Below, in pieces: positions 58,943 through 64,000 of a DNA stretch of 64,000 nt. The DNA lies in assembly GCF_018070075.1 (NCBI RefSeq), contig NZ_JAGPXE010000003.1, positions 124,001 to 188,000 of the forward strand, written 5' to 3'. The number at the start of each line of letters is the position of its first letter. Position 1 is the stretch's first letter. Source of the DNA: Saccharopolyspora endophytica (GTDB taxonomy: Bacteria; Actinomycetota; Actinomycetes; Mycobacteriales; Pseudonocardiaceae). The position numbers were made by a program, and so were the translations under genes. The notes under the pieces were generated by a model. That model was not told where the DNA came from. It saw only the letters and a program-made list of their open reading frames with translations, and did not search any database.

Positions 58943-59965
58943 TCAGCCGAACGCCGGTGCCGCGCCGGTGCTCTCGCGCGTGATCAGCTCTCTGGGCTGC
59001 AACCGGGAGTCGTCGGCGACGCCCGTTTCGATCAGCTCCAGCAGCATCAGCGCCGCCCGCGCCGCGGCCGCGCCCACGTCGTGCGAGAAGGCCGTGATCG
59101 CCGGGTGCACCACCCGGCACAGCATCGAGTCGTCCCACGCCAGCACCGAAACGTCCTCGGGCACCCGCACTCCGAGTTCCGCGGCCCGCGCCACCGACGC
59201 CACCGCCATCACGTCGTTGTCGTAGATGATCGCCGTCGGTGGCCGCGCCGAAGCCAGCAGCCGCGCCGTGGCCGCCACGCCGCCGCCCTCGGTGTAGTCG
59301 CCCTGATCGCGCACCAGGGCCACACCGGGACGCTCCGCCGCCGCGCGCCGCAGCTCCCGCTCGCGACGAGCGGTGTGCCGCAGCTGACCCGGTCCCTCGA
59401 CGTGGCCGATCCTGCGGTGACCCAGGCCGGCGAGATGCGCGATCGCGCTGTCGGCGATGTCGTGCTCGTCGACCCACAGCACGGGAATCCCGGCCATCGG
59501 CTGCTCGGTCCCGAAGAACACCGCCGGTATCCGCAGTTCCCGCAACAGCGCCGGGCGCGGGTCGTCGACCCGCAGATCGGTCAGCAGCACCCCGTCGACG
59601 CGGCGCTCCGCCCACCACCGGCGGTAGGTCTCCAGCTCGGTGTCCGGATCCGACGCCAGCGCCAGCTGGAGCGAGAAGCCGTGCGCCGAGAGCGTCTGCT
59701 CCAACCCGGCGACCACCTGCATGAAGAAGGGTTCGGTCCGCAGCACCTCCGGGGACCGCGCGAGCACGACGCCGACGGTGGCGGCCCGGTCGCTCGACAA
59801 GGCCCGCGCCGCACTGCTGGCGCGCCAGCCCATGTCCGCGGCCACGTCGAGGATGCGCTCCCGCGTCTCCTGGGACACGCCCCCGCGGCCGTTGAGCGCG
59901 TAGGACACCGCGGCCTTGGACACGCCCACCGCGCGGGCGATGTCGATGATCGTCGGCCGCTTCAC
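58943..59965 (-). CDS. LacI family regulator of the second sugar importer
   Basis: The 340-residue protein has the LacI helix-turn-helix (TIIDIARAVGVSKAAVSYAL, NGRGGVSQETRERI) and a sugar-binding domain (PAVFFGTEQPMAGIPVLWVD, RRIGHVEGPGQLRHTA, PTAIIYDNDVMAVASVARAA). It is immediately upstream of the importer genes and their TTAACCGGTTAA operator. The GTG at 59965 overlaps the stop of a short upstream frame (GTGA). Confidence 0.88.
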   Translation of the reverse strand: MKRPTIIDIARAVGVSKAAVSYALNGRGGVSQETRERILDVAADMGWRASSAARALSSDRAATVGVVLARSPEVLRTEPFFMQVVAGLEQTLSAHGFSLQLALASDPDTELETYRRWWAERRVDGVLLTDLRVDDPRPALLRELRIPAVFFGTEQPMAGIPVLWVDEHDIADSAIAHLAGLGHRRIGHVEGPGQLRHTARRERELRRAAAERPGVALVRDQGDYTEGGGVAATARLLASARPPTAIIYDNDVMAVASVARAAELGVRVPEDVSVLAWDDSMLCRVVHPAITAFSHDVGAAAARAALMLLELIETGVADDSRLQPRELITRESTGAAPAFG

Positions 59966-60033
59966 GGCGCTACGGCCTGGTCGAGCCGCGACGGCAGTTC
60001 CTCGCGCAACGACCAGTCCGGAAGTCCCGCCAC
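59962..60033 (-). CDS. Possible 23-residue leader ORF coupled to lacI
   Basis: A GTG at 60033 with GAGGGGA upstream opens a 23-codon frame (VAGLPDWSLREELPSRLDQA...) whose TGA overlaps the lacI GTG. The arrangement suggests translational coupling. The peptide is unrecognised and may be a remnant. Confidence 0.3.
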   Translation of the reverse strand: MAGLPDWSLREELPSRLDQAVAP

Positions 60034-60101
60034 CGCTTTTCCCCTCGGGCGCCTGCTGTTCGAGCAGCAGAGTACTGCACGTCGGACGCCGGCGAGATCG
60101 C

Positions 60102-60743
60102 TCAGCGGTCGACGATGGCGGTGATGATCAGGCCGTTCTCGGCCAGCCAGCGGCCGGTGAAGGAGGTCAGGGGTGCGCCGCGGGGGTCGTGGCCCTGCTT
60201 GAGCAGGTGGGCGTGGAAGGTGCCGTCGGGGGAGAGGGTGAGTTCGGCTTCCTCGAAGTCGAGCCACTCGCGGGTCAACGGGAACCAGGACTTGTAGACC
60301 GATTCCTTGGCGCTGAACAGGATTCGATCCCAGTGCACCGCGCCCGGAAGCGCCGAGATCATGGCTCTTTCGGCCGGCAGCGACACCGCGTCCAGCACGC
60401 CGTCGGGCAGCGGCTCGTGGGGTTCGGCGTCGATGCCGATCGTGCGCACCGCCTTGTCCCAGGCGACCGCGGCCGCTCGGTAACCCGCGCAGTGCGTCAT
60501 GCTGCCCACCACTCCCGGTGGCCACCCCGGAACGCCGCGCTCACCAGGCAGGAGAGGGCCGACGGGCGCGCCGATCTCGGCCAGCGCGGTGCGGGCGCAG
60601 TGGCGCACGGTGGCGAACTCGCGACGTCGCTTGTCGACCGCTCGCGCGATCACCGCGGTCTCCTCGGGGAACAACCGCACCTCCGGCGGATCGGTGAACA
60701 GCTCGTGCCGCGCGAGATCGTCGGGCAGGACTCGTTCGAGCAT
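60102..60743 (-). CDS. pptT: 4'-phosphopantetheinyl transferase (PptT/EntD type)
   Basis: The 213-residue protein has the Sfp/EntD core: GVVGSMTHCAGYRAAAVA, TIGIDAEPHEPLPDG (Mg-binding Asp) and FSAKESVYKSWFPLT (WxxKES-type). It attaches phosphopantetheine from CoA to carrier proteins of fatty acid, polyketide and peptide synthases. ATG 60743 overlaps the stop of the metallophosphoesterase gene by one base. That order matches mycobacterial pptH-pptT. Confidence 0.88.
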   Translation of the reverse strand: MLERVLPDDLARHELFTDPPEVRLFPEETAVIARAVDKRRREFATVRHCARTALAEIGAPVGPLLPGERGVPGWPPGVVGSMTHCAGYRAAAVAWDKAVRTIGIDAEPHEPLPDGVLDAVSLPAERAMISALPGAVHWDRILFSAKESVYKSWFPLTREWLDFEEAELTLSPDGTFHAHLLKQGHDPRGAPLTSFTGRWLAENGLIITAIVDR

Positions 60744-61579
60744 CACGACTCCTCCGGGAACACGCGGCGCAGCGGCTCGTCGGGCAGACCCCGGCGCTTC
60801 CACTCGCGCGGGTAGCCGATCGAGACCTCCTGGAAGCGGACCCCGTCGTAGAAGGTGGTGCGCGGGATGTGCAGGTGGCCGTAGACGACGGCCGCCGCGC
60901 GGTGCCGCACGTGCCAGTCGGCGGTGCGCACGGTGCCGCACCACTGCGCGAACTCCGGGTACCAGAGCACGTCGGTGGGGTGGCGGACGAGCGGGTAGTG
61001 GTTGACCAGCACCGTCGGCAGGTCCGGATCGCAGTCGGCGAGCCGCTTCTCGCTGTGGTCCACGCGGGCTCGGCACCACGCGTCGCGGCTGGGGTAGGGG
61101 TCCGGGTGCAGCAGGAACTCGTCGGTGCACACCACCCCGGACTCGTGCGCCACGGCCAGCGCCTCGTCCTTGGTGGAGGTGCCGGCGGGTCGGAAGGTGT
61201 AGTCGTAGCCCACGAACAGCGGGGCGATCGTGACCGGTCCGCCGCGGCCGGTCCACACCGGGAACTCGTCCTCGGGCGTGACGACGCCGAGCTCACGGCA
61301 GCGCCGCACCAGTTCGAGGTAGCGCGCCTCGCCGCGCAGCTGCAGGGGATCCTGCTTCGGCGTCCACAACTCGTGGTTGCCGGGAACCCACACCACCTTC
61401 TCGAAGCGCCCGGCCAGCATCTCCAGAGCCCCTGTGATGTCGTCGGACATCTCCCCGACGTCCCCGGCGACCAGCAACCAGTCCTGATCGGAGCCGGGGC
61501 GCAGCTTCCGGGCTATGTCCTTGTTCTCCCCAGCGGCGACGTGCAGGTCGCTGATGGCGAGCAGTTCACCAGAGGCCAT
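60743..61579 (-). CDS. pptH: Metallophosphoesterase, PptH-type phosphopantetheinyl hydrolase
   Basis: The 278-residue protein has the calcineurin-like metal motifs ISDLHVAAG, LLVAGDVGEMSD, WVPGNHELWT, VNHYPLV and YGHLHIPRT. In Mycobacterium the gene next to pptT encodes PptH, which removes phosphopantetheine from carrier proteins and so opposes PptT. Linkage and the one-base overlap with pptT support the same role here. ATG 61579. Confidence 0.8.
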   Translation of the reverse strand: MASGELLAISDLHVAAGENKDIARKLRPGSDQDWLLVAGDVGEMSDDITGALEMLAGRFEKVVWVPGNHELWTPKQDPLQLRGEARYLELVRRCRELGVVTPEDEFPVWTGRGGPVTIAPLFVGYDYTFRPAGTSTKDEALAVAHESGVVCTDEFLLHPDPYPSRDAWCRARVDHSEKRLADCDPDLPTVLVNHYPLVRHPTDVLWYPEFAQWCGTVRTADWHVRHRAAAVVYGHLHIPRTTFYDGVRFQEVSIGYPREWKRRGLPDEPLRRVFPEES

Positions 61580-61653
61580 GATTCCCCGATGCTAACCGCC
61601 GAAAACCAGCGTCCCGCCAGGATTGGTGTGGTACGGGAGCTAAGGTGACGTGC

Positions 61654-62044
61654 ATGGGTGGTCATGAGGGCGGGGAGCTGCTCCGCGACTTCCGCCGGCC
61701 GGGCCCTGCCGGGCTCGCGGTCCGGTGCGACACGGTTCCGCTGCCCCGATCCGATCACCGACATCGTCGACCTGCGAGACCTGTGCGGGACGGCCGAGTG
61801 CTCGTGCGCGTCGCCCGCGTCCCCTCCCTCCACGCCCGCGACGAACGCACCGAGGAGCAGCGAGTTCCCGCCTGCGGGGAGTTCCGGAGGTTTCTCGTGG
61901 TTCGAGCGCGGGCGCGTGGTGGTCGTCGTCGAGGGCAAGGTGGCGGACTCCCGGGTGGAGGTCGAGGGGGCGGAGGCGGTTCCTTGTCGCCTGCTCGTTC
62001 GGGGTGCTAGAGCTCCGGGAGATCTCGGCGAGCGAAGGGGCTGA
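61654..62044 (+). other. Unresolved coding-like stretch before the SDR gene
   Basis: High third-position GC suggests coding, but the best-looking frame changes. MGGHEGGELLRDFRRPGPAG comes from ATG 61654, then a middle part in the same phase, then a frame ending GRVVVVVEGKVADSRVEVEG to a TGA 4 bp before the SDR start. It may be a frameshifted or decayed gene, or a chance open region. I recognise no family. Confidence 0.3.
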
Positions 62045-62047
62045 CCG

Positions 62048-62800
62048 GTGAGCGCAGGGGAGTTCGAGGGGCTGGCGGCGGTGGTCACCGGCGGCGGATC
62101 GGGAATCGGCCTGGCGGTGGCGCGGACGCTGGCCGATCGCGGGGCGAAGGTCGCGGCGCTGGACCTGGATCCGGGCGGGGTTCCGGCCGGGATGCTCGGT
62201 CTCCGGTGCGACGTCACCGACGAGGACTCGGTGCGCGCAGCGGTGCGGGAGTCCGTCGAGCACCACGGCGGCCTGGACGTGCTGGTCAACAACGCGGGCA
62301 TCGGCGCGCAGGGCACGGTCGAGACGAACTCCTACGACGAGTGGCGGCGCGTCTTCGACGTCAACGTGCTGGGCATCGTGCGCACCAGCCGCGCGGCCCT
62401 GCCGCACCTGCGCAGGTCGGCCGCCGCGTCGATCGTCAACACGTGCTCGATCGCGGCGACGGCCGGGCTTCCGGACCGCGCGGCCTACAGCGCCAGCAAG
62501 GGCGCCGTGCTGTCGCTGACCCAGGCGATGGCCGCTGATCACCTCGCCGAGGGGGTGCGCGTCAACTGCGTGAACCCGGGCACCGCCGACACGCCGTGGG
62601 TGCGTCGGCTGCTGTCGGCGGCGGACGATCCGGACGCGGAGCTGGCCGCGCTGAACGCCCGGCAGCCCTCGGGCCGCCTGGTCTCCGCCGACGAGGTGGC
62701 GGCCGCGATCGCCTACCTGGCGGGGCCCGCGGCCGGGGCCACGACGGGGACGACGCTGGCCGTCGACGGCGGCATGCAGGGCCTGCGGTTGCGGAAGTGA
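62048..62800 (+). CDS. Short-chain dehydrogenase/reductase
   Basis: The 250-residue SDR has TGGGSGIG, CDVTDEDS, NNAG, a catalytic Ser (NTCSIAATAG) and YSASK. Asp after the second strand (ALDLDPGG) points to NAD. The GTG start is at 62048. It is coupled to the aldo/keto reductase (GTGA overlap), suggesting joint oxidation of a sugar such as L-fucose, in which an SDR oxidises a 2-keto-3-deoxy acid. Confidence 0.88.
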   Translation: MSAGEFEGLAAVVTGGGSGIGLAVARTLADRGAKVAALDLDPGGVPAGMLGLRCDVTDEDSVRAAVRESVEHHGGLDVLVNNAGIGAQGTVETNSYDEWRRVFDVNVLGIVRTSRAALPHLRRSAAASIVNTCSIAATAGLPDRAAYSASKGAVLSLTQAMAADHLAEGVRVNCVNPGTADTPWVRRLLSAADDPDAELAALNARQPSGRLVSADEVAAAIAYLAGPAAGATTGTTLAVDGGMQGLRLRK

Positions 62801-63753
62801 CCGTCCTGGGCGGATCCGGGGTGCGGGTGAGCGCCCTGGGCTTCGGCGGTGCGGTGATCGGCAACCTCTACCGCGAGGTCTCGGAGGCGACGGCGGCGGA
62901 GACGGTCGCGGCGGCGTGGGACGCCGGGATCCGCTACTTCGACACCGCACCGCACTACGGACTGGGGCTGGCCGAACGCCGGCTCGGCGCGGCGCTGGCG
63001 GGACGGGCCCGGCACGAGTTCTCGGTGTCGACCAAGGTCGGCAGGATCCTCGAACCCGCCCCGAACCCCGGTCGGGCCCGCGACGTGGCGGGCGGGTTCG
63101 CGGTGCCCGCGGACTTCGCGCGGCGGTGGGACTTCAGCGCCGACGGCGTCCGCCGCTCCCTGGAATCCAGTGTGGACAGACTGGGGTTGGACCGCGTCGA
63201 CCTGGTGCTGCTGCACGATCCGGACGAGCACTGGGCGCAAGCGGTCGCCGAGGCCTACCCGGCCCTGCACGAGCTCCGCTCGCAGGGAGTGGTGGGGGCG
63301 ATCGGGGTGGGGATGAACCAGTGGCAGATGCTGCGGCGCTTCGTCACCGACACCGACGTCGACGCCGTGATGCTCGCGGGCCGCTACACGCTGCTGGACA
63401 CCTCCGGTGAGCCACTGCTGGACGAGTGCGCTCGGCGCGGCGTGTCCGTGCTGGCCGCAGGCGTGTTCAACGGTGGGGTGCTGGCCACCGACGATCCCGC
63501 CGCCCACGCCGTCTACGACTACCTCCCGGCATCACCGCAGGTGGTGGGCAGGGCCAGGCGGATGGTCGAGATCTGCCGCCGCCACGGGGTGGTCCTCCCA
63601 CAGGCGGCCATCGCGCACGCCGCGCGGCACCCGGCCGTGGCGTCGGTGGTGCTGGGAGCGCGCTCGCCGGAGGAGGTCCGGCGGAATGCCGAGCTGTTCC
63701 ACGCGCCCGTCCCCGACGAGCTGTGGGAGGAGCTGGCGGCGGCCGGGCCCTGA
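62797..63753 (+). CDS. Aldo/keto reductase (D-threo-aldose/L-fucose dehydrogenase-like)
   Basis: The 318-residue protein is a TIM-barrel aldo/keto reductase with the catalytic set Asp/Tyr (FDTAPHYGLGLAERRLG), Lys (VSTKVGRILEP) and His (LVLLHDPDEH). The STKVGR...ILEP opening and ARDVAGGF... insertion resemble L-fucose dehydrogenases. The GTG overlaps the SDR stop. Its last ~9 codons form half of a 20-bp terminator stem. Family call firm, sugar call tentative. Confidence 0.85.
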   Translation: MTVLGGSGVRVSALGFGGAVIGNLYREVSEATAAETVAAAWDAGIRYFDTAPHYGLGLAERRLGAALAGRARHEFSVSTKVGRILEPAPNPGRARDVAGGFAVPADFARRWDFSADGVRRSLESSVDRLGLDRVDLVLLHDPDEHWAQAVAEAYPALHELRSQGVVGAIGVGMNQWQMLRRFVTDTDVDAVMLAGRYTLLDTSGEPLLDECARRGVSVLAAGVFNGGVLATDDPAAHAVYDYLPASPQVVGRARRMVEICRRHGVVLPQAAIAHAARHPAVASVVLGARSPEEVRRNAELFHAPVPDELWEELAAAGP

Positions 63754-63777
63754 CCGTCCGGCCGCCGCCAGCTCCTC
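63727..63777. terminator. 20-bp perfect hairpin shared by two convergent genes
   Basis: GAGGAGCTGGCGGCGGCCGG (63727-63746) pairs perfectly with its complement at 63758-63777 around an 11-nt loop. The left arm encodes the end of the aldo/keto reductase and the right arm reaches into the stop codon of the convergent gene, so it can end both transcripts. Confidence 0.85.
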
Positions 63778-64000
63778 AGAAGCGGATGACCAACCGTCCC
63801 CGCGTGCCACCGGCTTCGAGCCGCCGGTGCGCCTCGGCGCCCTTCTCGATCGGGTAGGTGTCCGCGACGCGCAGCGTCAGCGCGCCCTCCTCGACCTGCT
63901 GCCGCAGCCGGTCGAGCTTGGCCTGCTCCAACCAGTAGTCGCGGATGAGCACCGCGTGGTACCGGATGCCGCGCTCGGCCTCGGCGGTGAACCCGCGCAC
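63776..64000 (-). CDS. Zinc-type/quinone oxidoreductase, C-terminal end (5' end beyond window)
   Basis: The 74 visible residues end in the typical medium-chain dehydrogenase tail ALTLRVADTYPIEKGAEAHR...LEAGGTRGRLVIRF, as in NADPH:quinone reductases. The gene starts right of the window, and the MRGF start inside is probably not the true one. Confidence 0.75.
   Translation of the reverse strand: MRGFTAEAERGIRYHAVLIRDYWLEQAKLDRLRQQVEEGALTLRVADTYPIEKGAEAHRRLEAGGTRGRLVIRF

Noticed and set aside
1-64000. CRISPR, prophage, integrase or transposase
   Set aside because: No regularly spaced repeats, and no integrase or transposase motifs in any translated frame; the only repeat family is the three-copy element.

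Overview
The window is about 70% GC with strong third-position G/C. It has many GTG/TTG starts, 4-bp ATGA/GTGA operon overlaps and a codon-dense layout, which together point to a filamentous actinobacterium, most likely Pseudonocardiales (Saccharopolyspora-like). That assignment is an inference from style and gene content. I see no phage, plasmid, transposase or CRISPR signal. The window is mostly a string of catabolic islands, each with its own regulator, plus some housekeeping genes.

1-15.8 kb: a 2-hydroxyacid or related short-acid island. It holds an OFA-type MFS carrier (cut by the left edge), a tiny divergent ORF and an Nramp-related transporter with a small membrane partner. It also holds an ADP-forming acyl-CoA ligase, a formyl-CoA transferase (Frc family) and a ThDP lyase that looks more like 2-hydroxyacyl-CoA lyase than oxalyl-CoA decarboxylase. 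A ketopantoate-reductase-like enzyme, an acyl-CoA dehydrogenase, a GntR/FCD regulator, a TerC-like protein, an amidase and a tartrate/D-malate-type dehydrogenase follow. Four copies of the operator CATACNGTATN lie before the carrier/small ORF, the lyase operon, the reductase-dehydrogenase pair and the gntR gene. They look like one small regulon.

15.9-24.3 kb: mixed housekeeping genes (PHP phosphoesterase, a frameshifted TPR protein, MarR, ABC exporter, GPP34-like protein, APC permease, DUF3616 protein). 24.3-28.1 kb: a lutABC lactate-oxidation operon divergent from an LldR-like GntR gene, sharing one perfect 15-bp operator. 28.3-34.5 kb: a compact protocatechuate operon pcaIJHGBDC followed by an IclR regulator. 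34.6-44.3 kb: Nudix hydrolase, a second Nramp-related transporter behind a perfect CRP/GlxR-type site, a DUF3048 lipoprotein, a YhgE-like membrane protein, an SDR, selD next to a selenocysteine tRNA, an ECF sigma factor with a SnoaL-like tail, and two siderophore-uptake genes diverging from an IdeR/DmdR iron box.

44.4-60 kb: two sugar-scavenging systems. The first has a GH3 glycosidase divergent from an SBP-permease-permease operon, with a LacI gene. The second has LacI, SBP, two permeases and a GH5-like glycosidase. Neither has its own ATPase, so a shared MsiK-type ATPase elsewhere is likely. An SMP-30 lactonase lies between them. 60.1-64 kb: a PptT-type phosphopantetheinyl transferase with its PptH-type hydrolase partner, an SDR-aldo/keto reductase pair that may oxidise L-fucose-type sugars, and the 3' end of a quinone-reductase-like gene.

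A ~150-bp dispersed imperfect inverted repeat occurs three times (3525-3656, 28098-28255, 55525-55680), always between genes and twice inside co-directional gene runs. The most interesting proposal is that the 1-12 kb island forms a self-priming CoA cycle. In it the Frc-like enzyme hands CoA from formyl-CoA to an incoming 2-hydroxyacid, the lyase splits the acyl-CoA into a carbonyl compound and formyl-CoA, and the ADP-forming ligase primes the cycle.
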